Part shown: one piece after another, positions 51,822 to 60,340 of the stretch | How positions within the stretch are numbered: position 1 is the first letter of the stretch | Layout of the letters: each line of letters begins with the position of its first letter | From: Kibdelosporangium aridum | GTDB taxonomy: Bacteria > Actinomycetota > Actinomycetes > Mycobacteriales > Pseudonocardiaceae | DNA: 64,000 bases | Direction: 5' to 3' | Assembly: GCF_900176515.1 (NCBI RefSeq) | Contig: NZ_FWXV01000001.1 | Span: forward strand, 1,624,564 to 1,688,563 | Notes under the pieces: model-generated | Database searches by the model: none | Seen by the model: only the letters and a program-made list of their open reading frames with translations | Told to the model about the DNA's origin: nothing | Program-made: the position numbers and the translations under genes

Positions 51822-53276
51822 ATGACGTCCACCATTCCCCTGGGTAGCCGCATCTCGGGCGAGCGATTGGCTGTGTTGCTGGGGGAGTGGCGGCGGCGTG
51901 GCTCCCGGCAGGGTGCGGTCAATCTGGCGGGGGCGATCGAGTTGTACGTCCGCGACGGCCAGCTTCCGATCGGTACGAGGCTGCCCGCCGAACGGGAGCT
52001 GGCGGCGTCGCTCGGAGTGAGCCGCACGCTGATCGGAGCGGCCCTCGACCGGCTGCGGGAAGACGGCATCGTCGCGAGCCGCCAAGGCGCGGGTTCGTGG
52101 ATCTCGGGCACCGGAGCACGACGGCAGGAACCCACGATGCCGTCCAGCGAAGCCTTGTTCGACTTGGCCAAGGCCGCACCACCGGCATTGCCGGGAATGA
52201 CGGCCGCGGTCGACGCGGCGACACACGAACTCGCCGCGTACATCGGCGGCAATGGGTATGTCACCGGTGGTCTGACGCTCCTGCGCGAGCGGATCGCCGA
52301 GCGCTACACGGCTCGTGGCCTGCCGACCACAGCTGAACAGGTGATGATCACCAGCGGCGCGTACTCGGCTTTCGTGCTGTGCCTGCGAATGCTCGCTGGT
52401 CCGGGTGATCGGGTCCTGGTCGAGCAACCGACCTACCCGAACGCGCTGGACGCTCTGCGGGCCGCCCACGCGCTGCCGGTTCCGGTCGCGCTGGATCCGG
52501 CGATTGGTTGGGATTTCGCGGGAATCGAGGCCGCGCTGCGTCAGGCGTCGCCGCGATTCGCCTACCTCGTCGTGGATTTCCAGAACCCGACCGGCCTGCG
52601 GCTGGCCGCCGAGGGACGTGAACGGCTCGGTGGATTGCTTGCCAGGACACGGACTCCGGTGGTGATCGACGAGTCCCTTGTGGAGCTTGACTTCGCCGGC
52701 GATCCGCTGGACGGCCCGCCACCCCTCGCCGCGTTCGCCGGAGACCTGTCGTTGATCATCGGGTCGGCCGCGAAGTCGCACTGGGGTGGGCTGCGGCTTG
52801 GCTGGATCCGTGCGTCCGTGGACCTGTTGGACCGCCTGCTGTCCTCACGGTTCGCAGTGGATCTCGGGGCGCCGGTGCTCGAACAACTCGTGCTGGCGGC
52901 ACTGCTGGAACCCGACGGTTATGCGGCCTTGGCCCGCCGCCGCGCGGACTTCCGGCAGCAACGCGATGTACTCGCCGACGCGCTGCGCGAGCACTGTCCG
53001 GATTGGACGTTCAACGTCCCGTCCGGCGGGCTTTCGCTGTGGTGCAGGCTGCCCAAACCGATGAGCACGCGGCTTGCGGTGTCCGCGGCCAACCATGGCG
53101 TACAACTGGCGCCGGGTTCGCGGTTCGGCGTGCACGGCGGCCTGGAGCGGTGGCTGCGCGTGCCCTTCGCCCTGCCCGCCGACCAGCTGGCCGAGGCCGC
53201 ACGGCGATTGGGCCTCGCCGTGGCGTCGGTCCGCACCTGCGCGAACGTGCCTGCGGTCGACGTGGCGATCACCTAG
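51822..53276 (+). CDS. MocR family regulator (GntR HTH fused to aminotransferase fold)
   Basis: A 484-residue PLP-dependent regulator. The GntR winged helix spans about 35-100 (GQLPIGTRLPAERELAASLGVSRTLIGAALDRL). The fold-type I aminotransferase domain follows: N255 in DFQNPTG, D283 in VIDES and the PLP lysine K318 in GSAAKSHWGG. Such proteins sense PLP or an amine/amino-acid adduct. Divergent to the YczE-like gene with a shared inverted repeat between them; together they are a known type of regulator-transporter pair. Confidence 0.93.
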   Translation: MTSTIPLGSRISGERLAVLLGEWRRRGSRQGAVNLAGAIELYVRDGQLPIGTRLPAERELAASLGVSRTLIGAALDRLREDGIVASRQGAGSWISGTGARRQEPTMPSSEALFDLAKAAPPALPGMTAAVDAATHELAAYIGGNGYVTGGLTLLRERIAERYTARGLPTTAEQVMITSGAYSAFVLCLRMLAGPGDRVLVEQPTYPNALDALRAAHALPVPVALDPAIGWDFAGIEAALRQASPRFAYLVVDFQNPTGLRLAAEGRERLGGLLARTRTPVVIDESLVELDFAGDPLDGPPPLAAFAGDLSLIIGSAAKSHWGGLRLGWIRASVDLLDRLLSSRFAVDLGAPVLEQLVLAALLEPDGYAALARRRADFRQQRDVLADALREHCPDWTFNVPSGGLSLWCRLPKPMSTRLAVSAANHGVQLAPGSRFGVHGGLERWLRVPFALPADQLAEAARRLGLAVASVRTCANVPAVDVAIT

Positions 53277-53379
53277 GCTCTGATCTTCCGGCTCTGACTT
53301 TTCTGGGGTGGTGTCGAATGGCGTCGAGCACGTTCGTAGCCAAGGTGAGAGGCCGGCTGACCCTTCGAAGGAGTGCACC

Positions 53380-53736
53380 ATGAAGCAGTACCTGCTCGCC
53401 GTTCAGCTCGACGAAAGCGTGCCGGAGACCGAAGAAGAACGACGGGAGCAGATGGCCCGGACCACCAAGGTCACCGAAGAGATGAAGTCCGCCGGGTCAT
53501 GGGTGTTCGTCGGCGGCCTGCAGCCGTCGCACGCCAGCACGGTCGTCCGTCCCGACAAGGGCACCACCACGATGACCGACGGGCCGTTCGCCGAGACGAA
53601 AGAGCAGCTCGGCGGGTTCTGGGTGATCCAGTGCGACGACCTCGACCAGGCGCTGGCCTGGGCCGAGAAGTGCGCGTTGGCCTGCGGGCAACCGATCGAG
53701 GTGCGTCCGTTCGACGACGGGTCGGGCCGGCGCTGA
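53380..53736 (+). CDS. DGPF-domain (YCII-related) protein
   Basis: A 118-residue YCII-like protein with the eponymous DGPF motif in TMTDGPFAETKEQLGGFWVI. It starts MKQYLLAVQ with AAGGAG before the ATG. Genes for DGPF proteins are characteristically found next to sigma factors of the ECF42 group; here the stop codon shares one base with the sigma start (TGATG). Its biochemical role is unknown, and it seems to support ECF42 function. Confidence 0.9.
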   Translation: MKQYLLAVQLDESVPETEEERREQMARTTKVTEEMKSAGSWVFVGGLQPSHASTVVRPDKGTTTMTDGPFAETKEQLGGFWVIQCDDLDQALAWAEKCALACGQPIEVRPFDDGSGRR

Positions 53737-54926
53737 TGGATCTGGACAGCGTCTACCGGGCTGAGTACGGCCGGTGCGTGGCGACGCTGACGCGCCTCCT
53801 TGGTGACATCGGGCTTGCCGAGGAGGCCGTCCAGGACGCGTTCACGGTGGCCGTGCAGAAGTGGGACTCGCTACCGGCCAACCCGGGTGCATGGATCGTG
53901 ACCACCGCACGCAACCGGGCGATCGACCGCCTGCGCCGGGAGTCCACCCGGGAGGCCCGGCACGCGCAGGCGTTGCTGCTGAACCAACCCGACGAGCCGA
54001 AGGAGGTCGGACCGGTACGCGACGACCAACTTCGCATGATCTTCACCTGCTGCCACCCGGCGCTGTCGCCGCTCGCGCAGACCGCGCTCACCCTGCGCCT
54101 GCTCGGCGGGCTGGAGGTGGCGGAGATAGCGCGGGCGTACCTGGTGCCGGAGGCGACGGTGGCCCAGCGGATCGTCCGGGCGAAGAAGAAGATCCGCGAC
54201 GCGGGCATCCCCTACCGGGTGCCCAACGCCGCGGAACTCCCCGAGCGGCTGACCTCAGTGCTCACGGTGCTCTACCTGGTCTTCAACGAGGGATACACAT
54301 CGACATCGGGGGAGTTGCTGCGCACGGACCTGTGCCTGGAGGCCGTCCGCCTGGCGAGGGCACTGGCCGAGTTGATGCCCGAGGAGCCGGAGGTGATCGG
54401 GCTGCTGGCGCTGCTCCTGCTCACCGAAGCCCGTCGGCCTGCGCGAGTGGGGCCTTCGGGGGAGCTGGTGGTGCTCGCGGAACAGGACCGGTCGTTGTGG
54501 AACCGGGAACTGATTGCCGAGGGTCACGAACTGGTGCGGTGGTGCCTGCGCCGGGCACAGCCGGGGCCGTACCAGTTGCAGGCCGCGATCAACGCCGTGC
54601 ACACGGACGGACAAGCGACCGACTGGGCGCAGGTACTGGCGCTCTACGATCAACTGCTGCAACACACCCCCACCCCGATCGTCGCGCTCAACCGTGCGGT
54701 CGCCGTCGCCGAGGTGCACGGACCGGCCGTGGCACTGGCCGCCGTTGACGAGCTGGACCTGCCGGGCTACCACCTGCTGCCCGCCACGCGCGCGGACCTA
54801 CTCACCCGCCTCGGCCGCACTGCGGATGCCGTCGCCGCCTACGACGAGGCGATCACCCTGGCCACCAACGACACCGAACGGACATTCCTGGAGACGCAGC
54901 GGGCACGCCTGAATCCGGACACCTGA
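53736..54926 (+). CDS. ECF sigma factor, ECF42 (DUF6596) type
   Basis: A 396-residue sigma factor: region 2 (GLAEEAVQDAFTVAVQKW), region 4 (LGGLEVAEIARAYLVPEATVAQRIVRAKKKI) and then a 200-residue helical C-terminal domain (VLTVLYLVFNEGYTSTSGELLRTDLCLEAVRLARAL ... GPYQLQAAINAVH), which is the DUF6596/TPR-like extension of the ECF42 group. In this group the extension is thought to replace a separate anti-sigma factor. It is cotranscribed with the DGPF gene. Confidence 0.92.
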   Translation: MDLDSVYRAEYGRCVATLTRLLGDIGLAEEAVQDAFTVAVQKWDSLPANPGAWIVTTARNRAIDRLRRESTREARHAQALLLNQPDEPKEVGPVRDDQLRMIFTCCHPALSPLAQTALTLRLLGGLEVAEIARAYLVPEATVAQRIVRAKKKIRDAGIPYRVPNAAELPERLTSVLTVLYLVFNEGYTSTSGELLRTDLCLEAVRLARALAELMPEEPEVIGLLALLLLTEARRPARVGPSGELVVLAEQDRSLWNRELIAEGHELVRWCLRRAQPGPYQLQAAINAVHTDGQATDWAQVLALYDQLLQHTPTPIVALNRAVAVAEVHGPAVALAAVDELDLPGYHLLPATRADLLTRLGRTADAVAAYDEAITLATNDTERTFLETQRARLNPDT

Positions 54927-54927
54927 G

Positions 54928-54959
54928 CGTCTGGGTTGCTGCTAGCAGGCGCCCGGACG
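54928..54959. terminator. Possible bidirectional hairpin at convergent gene ends
   Basis: CGTCTGGG (54928-54935) and CCCGGACG (54952-54959) can pair with one mismatch, enclosing the palindrome CTGCTAGCAG (54938-54947) that covers the stop codon of the I36-type gene. It lies directly behind the sigma gene and could serve both strands. Confidence 0.4.
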
Positions 54960-55334
54960 TATGGAGGTGATGTTCGATTCGCGGCCGTACCGCCACGTGT
55001 TTCCTTGCCAGTTCCCCACGGGCCATGTCGCTCCGGTCTGGTTGATGTCGACAAAGGTGCACCACACCCTGCCGGTTCGGTTCCACACCGAGCGGATCCT
55101 GTCGCCCCACCTGTACTCATGCAGATTGTTGACGGTGCCGAGAATTTCTGCCCATTCGCCGTTTCCATCGCGGCCCTCCCACACACAGAACGCATTGGGT
55201 GGACAGTCCCACCATGCGGTGATGGACGCGCCACCGTTGCCACTTGACGGGGCCGCGTAGGCGGTGGCTGCCGGTGCGGCAGCGACGAGCGCGGCGAATC
55301 CGAGCATGGCGCATAGGTCCTTGAACTTACGCAC
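54942..55334 (-). CDS. Secreted peptidase-inhibitor family I36-like protein
   Basis: A 130-residue exported protein: signal peptide (MRKFKDLCAMLGFAALVAAAPAATAYAA), then a mature domain with CPPNAFCVWEGRDGNGEW, the cysteine-aromatic-acidic-glycine signature of the actinobacterial I36 (SMI-like) inhibitors, VWCTFVDIN and a final C. Four cysteines could form two disulfides. It may inhibit a metallopeptidase, but many I36-named proteins are untested. GTG 55334 with AGGAAGG upstream. It is divergent from the nSTAND1 gene, with a small inverted repeat (CCGGAC-6-GTCCGG, 55441-55458) in between. Confidence 0.8.
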   Translation of the reverse strand: MRKFKDLCAMLGFAALVAAAPAATAYAAPSSGNGGASITAWWDCPPNAFCVWEGRDGNGEWAEILGTVNNLHEYRWGDRIRSVWNRTGRVWCTFVDINQTGATWPVGNWQGNTWRYGRESNITSIRPGAC

Positions 55335-55496
55335 GTTGCGGGTGCCTTCCTTGGTTGTGGGGTGTCCCTCGTTCCCCCTCGGAGCGAGGGACTGCACTGG
55401 GTGTAGCGCGTTCGGGTTGTCCGGCGCCGGGGGATGGACGCCGGACATCAACGTCCGGACAATGGCCAACCGACCTTGGGGAGAGGTTGGTAAGAG

Positions 55497-58466
55497 ATGC
55501 CACGTGCGGAACGACCGCTGGAACACGATGGATCAGCCCTGACAGATTTCGCGGCTGACCTGCGCAAACTCCGGGAGGAGGCGGGGAGCCCGCCCTATCG
55601 GGAACTCGCTAAGCGGGCGCACTACTCGGCCACGACGCTGTCTGATGCCGCGGGTGGGCGCCGGTTGCCGAGCTTGGCGGTGACCCTCGCGTTCGTCACC
55701 GCGTGCGACGGCGACCGGGACGAGTGGGAGCGCCGCTGGCACAGGCTGGCCGCCGACCTCAACGACAGCGACGGTCCGCCAGAGCCGGTTGGTGAGGCTC
55801 CTTATGTTGGGTTGTCCGCGTATCGGTCCGAGGACGCCCAGTGGTTTTTCGGGCGCGAACGGCTCGTCGAAGATCTGGCTATGCGGCTGAGCACGCAGCG
55901 ATTCCTGGCAGTGTTCGGCCCATCCGGCGCGGGAAAATCGTCGGTTCTCCGAGCGGGTCTCATCCCGGCACTGCGCAGCAGCCCGGACTCAGGCGCCGTC
56001 GTGCTGTTCACGCCTGGCACGCACCCGGTGCGCGAGTGCGCCATTCACCTGGCCCCGCTTGTGGGTGCGATGGCAGTCGCCGTGGAAACCGAACTGCGAG
56101 CTGCCCCGCACGCACTGCACTCCCTGACCAAGCAACTGCGTATTGACCGACCCACCACTGCGGAGCCTGTGGTCGTCGTCGACCAGTTCGAAGAAGTCTT
56201 CACCCTCTGCACCGATCCCGACGAACGCGCCACGTTCCTGGGACTGCTGCTCACCGCGATCTCGTCGGAATCAGGGTGCAGGGTGGTACTCGGAGTTCGC
56301 GCGGACTTCTACAGCCACTGCGCCCAACACCCTGAGCTCGCGGCGGCGCTGCAGGACGCCCAGATCACTGTCGGCCCGATGACCGCCGGCGAACTGCGGC
56401 GGGCGATCACCCGCCCTGCGAACATCGCCGAGTGCGCCGTGGAAAGCGACCTGCTCAGCGCGCTGGTCGCCCACACCCACGGTCAAGCAGGCACCCTGCC
56501 ACTGTTGTCACACGCACTGCTGGAAACGTGGCGCCGCCGCAAGGGCAACACGTTGACTCTCGCTGGCTTTCAGGCCACCGGCGGTATTGACGGAGCACTC
56601 GCCCGCACCGCCGAAGCCGTCTACAGCTCTCTCACCACCCGTCAACAGGACGTCGCTCAGCACCTCCTCCGGCGCCTTGTCGTTCTCGGCGAGGGCACCG
56701 AAGACACGCGACGACGCGTGCGCCGCAGCGAGCTCGACGACACCCCTGACACCACCGCTGTGTTGAACGCGTTTGGCGGGGCCAGGCTCTTGACCTTCGG
56801 CCGCGACGACGTCGAGATCACGCACGAGGCGCTGATCGGCGCGTGGCCACGGCTGCAACGTTGGCTCAACGCCGACCGTGAAGGCCATCGCCTGCACCGT
56901 GAACTCACTGATGCCGCCGCAGTGTGGCAGAACCATGATCAGGATCCGGCGACGCTGGTACGCGGCAACCGTCTGACCCTCCTGACCGACTGGGCCAACG
57001 ACGACAAGGGGCTCACCGAGCTCGAACAGGCTTTTCTGCAGGCTTCCGCGGCTGCGGATGAAGCCGCACGCACGTCGACCCGGCGGCAGATTCGTCGGCA
57101 GCGCGTCTTGATCGCCGTCCTGACGGTGCTGGTCGTGCTCGCCACCGGCGCGTTTGTCTACGCCTCAAACGCGCAACAAACCGCCGCCCAGCAACGCGAA
57201 ACGGCTCTAGCTCTGCGTACGGCTCTCGCCTCGCGTGCCGTACCCGTCGCCGAGGGCCTCATCCACACCGATCCGCGACGCGCCGCCATGCTGGCACTGG
57301 CCGCATATCGACTGAATCCCTCACAAGCGACTGAAAGCCCGCTCATCGGCGCGTCGGCTGCGCTGGCAGCCATCGATCTGAAGACCGAGTTCGCCACGGT
57401 TTCGGCCAACAGCGAGGTGCTGGTGGCTGGACACCCGGACACCGGAATCGTCACCATCTTCTCGATCACCGACGATGGGTTGCGAGAAGAGTCGTCAGTT
57501 CCCTTCGTCGACGGAGCACGAGCAGGCTTGCGTCCCAGCGTGAGTCCGCACGGCAAGGTACTCCTGTCACCCGGTCACAACGGAGAACTCGTCGTCTGGG
57601 ACATCAGTGACATCCGAGAGCCGGTCAGGCGAGCCACAGTGCCAGCGACCACGCACGTCAGTGGCTGGTCGCCAGACGGCCGATACATCTTGACCACCAA
57701 CGTTCTCGCGGTTCCGAAATATGTGCCGGACATCAGCGAACTATGGGACCTCGGCGACCCGGCAACACCGGTGCACACCGCAACACTGCCGGGCACCTGG
57801 CCACAGTTCGCCGCAGGTCGGGACCTCGTGGCCACGATAAAACCGATGCCCGACGGGGATACTGTCGTGCTTCACAAACTGCTTCCCGATGGAAAGACGT
57901 ATGAGCCGCGTGCGACTATCACAACCCCGGGTATGACCGTACGTCAGGTGGCGTTCTCGCACGACGGCCGACAGGCAACGCTTTCGGAGTTCAAAAAGGA
58001 ACGGGACCTGGAGTATCCACATTCTGTCTCTTGGTGGAGAACAGAATGGGGTGGTTCGGCCGAACTGCTCATGCGGGCGGGCTACACGCCGGCGGAGATT
58101 CCGGTCCTCCAGGTCAGCCCCGACGGCTCGCGCCCGCCGACGGTTCTGACTCAGACGCTCAACGCGATTACCATGTTGGATACGCCTGAATTCGGACCGG
58201 ATAGGTCGATCCGCGGCGGCTCAGCGGACAGAGTCCTGTCCACGACAACGAGCGGCGCTCTGGACATCGCGCTTGTGCACTATGCGCATCGGTTGAACGC
58301 GCTGCTCCTGGTGACAAACCATAATGGCAAGTATGAGTATCGACGACTGGAGCTCAGTGCTGAGAAGTCAGCGTCGAACGCCTGCGGCAGAGATGTCGAA
58401 AGGACTGCTGCTGGCATCTGGGCTACCAATTTTCCTGGCGTGACGCCGTTCCGTCTCTGCCCTTAG
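55497..58466 (+). CDS. HTH - nSTAND1 NTPase - transmembrane - beta-propeller-like protein
   Basis: A 989-residue STAND-type protein. An XRE-like HTH is at about 15-85 (PPYRELAKRAHYSATTLSDAAGGRRLPSLAVTLAFVTAC). The nSTAND1 NTPase follows YVGLSAYRSEDAQWFFGRE with Walker A GPSGAGKSS (141-149) and Walker B VVVVDQFEEVF (about 223-233). A membrane helix (VLIAVLTVLVVLATGAFVYA) is near 540-560, then a degenerate WD40/beta-propeller region with SPDGRY, SPHGK and SHDGR turns. Actinobacteria hold many such paralogues; known roles of STAND proteins include signalling and antiphage sensing, but the function here is unknown. The ATG follows GAGAGG-rich sequence. Confidence 0.88.
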   Translation: MPRAERPLEHDGSALTDFAADLRKLREEAGSPPYRELAKRAHYSATTLSDAAGGRRLPSLAVTLAFVTACDGDRDEWERRWHRLAADLNDSDGPPEPVGEAPYVGLSAYRSEDAQWFFGRERLVEDLAMRLSTQRFLAVFGPSGAGKSSVLRAGLIPALRSSPDSGAVVLFTPGTHPVRECAIHLAPLVGAMAVAVETELRAAPHALHSLTKQLRIDRPTTAEPVVVVDQFEEVFTLCTDPDERATFLGLLLTAISSESGCRVVLGVRADFYSHCAQHPELAAALQDAQITVGPMTAGELRRAITRPANIAECAVESDLLSALVAHTHGQAGTLPLLSHALLETWRRRKGNTLTLAGFQATGGIDGALARTAEAVYSSLTTRQQDVAQHLLRRLVVLGEGTEDTRRRVRRSELDDTPDTTAVLNAFGGARLLTFGRDDVEITHEALIGAWPRLQRWLNADREGHRLHRELTDAAAVWQNHDQDPATLVRGNRLTLLTDWANDDKGLTELEQAFLQASAAADEAARTSTRRQIRRQRVLIAVLTVLVVLATGAFVYASNAQQTAAQQRETALALRTALASRAVPVAEGLIHTDPRRAAMLALAAYRLNPSQATESPLIGASAALAAIDLKTEFATVSANSEVLVAGHPDTGIVTIFSITDDGLREESSVPFVDGARAGLRPSVSPHGKVLLSPGHNGELVVWDISDIREPVRRATVPATTHVSGWSPDGRYILTTNVLAVPKYVPDISELWDLGDPATPVHTATLPGTWPQFAAGRDLVATIKPMPDGDTVVLHKLLPDGKTYEPRATITTPGMTVRQVAFSHDGRQATLSEFKKERDLEYPHSVSWWRTEWGGSAELLMRAGYTPAEIPVLQVSPDGSRPPTVLTQTLNAITMLDTPEFGPDRSIRGGSADRVLSTTTSGALDIALVHYAHRLNALLLVTNHNGKYEYRRLELSAEKSASNACGRDVERTAAGIWATNFPGVTPFRLCP

Positions 58467-58501
58467 CCATTGTCAGACGGTCGGCATCGTGCGGCGACTG
58501 A

Positions 58502-59695
58502 TCACCAATCGTGGACTGTGCCGTCGTGCAACCGATTCACCGGCAGGTACGCCTGTGTGTACGGGTGCGCGGCGGCTAGTTCCTCGTTGAGCTCCACACC
58601 GATCCCGGGTGTCTCACCGGGGTGCAGGTAGCCGTCGCTGAAGGTGAAGGCGTGTGGGAAGACCTCGTTGGTCAGGTCGGTGTATCCGGCGTACTCCTGG
58701 ATTCCGAAGTTGTGGATGGCCAGGTCCAGGTGGATGCCTGCGGCCATGCCGACGGGGGAGATGTCCTCGGGGCCGTGGATCGCGCTCTTGATCTGGTGGA
58801 CCGCGGCGAAATCGAAGAGCTTCCGCAGCGCTGTGACGCCTCCGAAATGCGTCACCGAGGAGCGGACGTAGTCGATCAGCTGTTGCTGAACCAGAGTCTG
58901 GTAGTCGAAAACGGTGTTGAAGACCTCGCCGAGCGCCAGCGGTGTCGTGGTGTGCTGGCGGACCAGGCGAAGCCCGTCCTGGTTCTCCGCGGGTGTGCAG
59001 TCCTCCAGCCAGTACAGGTCGTACGGTTCGAGGTCCTTGCCCAGCCTGGCGGCTTGGATGGGCGTCAAGCGGTGGTGAACGTCGTGCAGCAACGGCAGTT
59101 CCGGGCCGAACTCGTTGCGGACCGCTTCGAACACCCCGGGGACGTGCCGCAAGTACGCGCCGGTGTCCCAGTCCTCGACCACGGGAAGGTTTCCCTGGTC
59201 CAATGTGGATCGAACACCGTAGACCTTGCGCAGGCCGGGGATTCCGGTTTGGATCCGGATCGACTTGTAGCCCTGGGCTAGCCTCGCGCGCACCGAGTCG
59301 AACAGGTGCGGAAGGTCGTTGCCGTGCGCGTGTCCGTACGTCCGTACTCGATCCCGGCTTTTACCGCCCAGCAACTGGTACAGCGGGAGCCCGGCCACTT
59401 TCGCCTTGATGTCCCACAGCGCCACGTCGACCGCGGCGATCGCGGCCATTGTGACAGGGCCGCGCCGCCAGTACGCGCCGCGGTAGAGCGACTGCCAGGT
59501 GTCCTCGATCCGGTGCGGGTCCATGCCGTGCAGCAACGGCACCACGTGGTCGGTGAGGTAGCTGGCCACCGCCAGTTCGCGCCCGTTCAACGTGGCGTCG
59601 CCGAGGCCGGTCACACCTTCGTCCGTCTCGATCTTGAGTGTGACGAAGTTGCGCCCCGGACTGGTCACGACCACCTTGGCGGCGACGATCTTCAC
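58502..59695 (-). CDS. D-mannonate dehydratase family protein (enolase superfamily, ManD/RspA type)
   Basis: A 397-residue enolase-superfamily dehydratase. The N-terminal capping domain runs [68 protein letters not shown] and YGHAHGND match ManD. Barrel residues are in [24 protein letters not shown] and LGEVFN, which give the D/E/E metal site. It likely dehydrates D-mannonate or a related sugar acid. GTG 59695 follows AAAGGA at 6 nt; ATG 59710 overlapping the permease stop (ATGA) is the alternative. Last gene of the GntR-linked transport operon and the only one that looks undamaged. Confidence 0.88.
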   Translation of the reverse strand: MKIVAAKVVVTSPGRNFVTLKIETDEGVTGLGDATLNGRELAVASYLTDHVVPLLHGMDPHRIEDTWQSLYRGAYWRRGPVTMAAIAAVDVALWDIKAKVAGLPLYQLLGGKSRDRVRTYGHAHGNDLPHLFDSVRARLAQGYKSIRIQTGIPGLRKVYGVRSTLDQGNLPVVEDWDTGAYLRHVPGVFEAVRNEFGPELPLLHDVHHRLTPIQAARLGKDLEPYDLYWLEDCTPAENQDGLRLVRQHTTTPLALGEVFNTVFDYQTLVQQQLIDYVRSSVTHFGGVTALRKLFDFAAVHQIKSAIHGPEDISPVGMAAGIHLDLAIHNFGIQEYAGYTDLTNEVFPHAFTFSDGYLHPGETPGIGVELNEELAAAHPYTQAYLPVNRLHDGTVHDW

Positions 59696-59706
59696 GCGGA
59701 GTCCTT

Positions 59707-60214
59707 TCATCCTTTGGTCGCACCGGCGGTCAGGCCGGTGACGATGTACTTCTGGCCGAGGATCGCGACGAGCACGACCGGCAACGTCATCAACGTGGCC
59801 GCGGCCATCAGCCCGCCCCAGTCGGTGCTGGCGTAGGAGATGAAGTTGAACAAGGCGACCGGCGCGGTCTTGGTGTCCTCGTTGGAGAAGATCAACGCGA
59901 ACATGAAGTTGTTCCGCGAGCGAGCCAGTCCGGCGCATCCGGAACCGCCCGACGGCCCACGCTCCGGGAACCGCGATGACTGCGGAGAGCACAGTGGAGA
60001 CAACGCCGACGATCAAGGAGTTCAGCAACGACTTCAGGATCTCGCCGTCGCGGAAGATCGCCTGGAAGTTGGACAGAGTGGGTGGGAAGAACAGGCCGAC
60101 GCTCGGGTCGGTCACCTGGATGTTGGTCTTGAAGGAAGCCGCGAACAGCCAGACGATCGGCAAGGAGAAGAAGAGGGAGACAAGGGCGATGGCGGTGGCT
60201 CGGAGGAGTTTCAC
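59707..60214 (-). pseudogene. Carbohydrate ABC permease (MalG type) with internal deletion and frame shift
   Basis: The 5' part reads [31 protein letters not shown] ... [30 protein letters not shown] (from GTG 60214). The 3' part, in another frame, reads [20 protein letters not shown] ... [17 protein letters not shown] (to 59707). Between them about 100 residues are missing, including the whole EAA loop that contacts the ATPase. The junction is near 59915-59925 in a GCGAGCGAGC stretch where short homology could have guided a deletion. It cannot give a working permease. Confidence 0.85.
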
Positions 60215-60340
60215 GCGGTGGTCCTCCTGCCGCCGGGCAGGATCGCGGTGACACGCAGGGCCTTCACGTGGTCTCCCTCCTGCCACCGGGCGCGATCGCC
60301 GTGAAACACAAGGCTTTCACGCGCTCTCCCTCCTGCCGCC
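60185..60340 (-). repeat. Three-copy 53-nt repeat of a ribosome-binding/start region, making two 18-codon ORFs
   Basis: On the minus strand, GTG starts lie at 60320, 60267 and 60214, exactly 53 nt apart, each preceded by a near-identical GGYGGCAGGAGG segment. The first two start 18-codon ORFs (60320-60264: [18 protein letters not shown]; 60267-60211: [18 protein letters not shown]), and the third is the start of the second permease ([12 protein letters not shown]). Each stop overlaps the next GTG as GTGA. Copies differ at about a quarter of positions, so the duplication is not recent or has been edited. It seems to be a tandem duplication of the permease translation-initiation region. Confidence 0.8.

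Noticed and set aside
51441..52781. Long minus-strand frame across the MocR gene
   Set aside because: Antisense shadow; the MocR protein on the plus strand is complete with HTH, N255, D283 and K318.
59711..60286. Fusion of permease 2 with the ManD enzyme as one 594-residue protein
   Set aside because: The frame passes through permease DNA in the wrong frame after the deletion; ManD has its own start and ribosome site.
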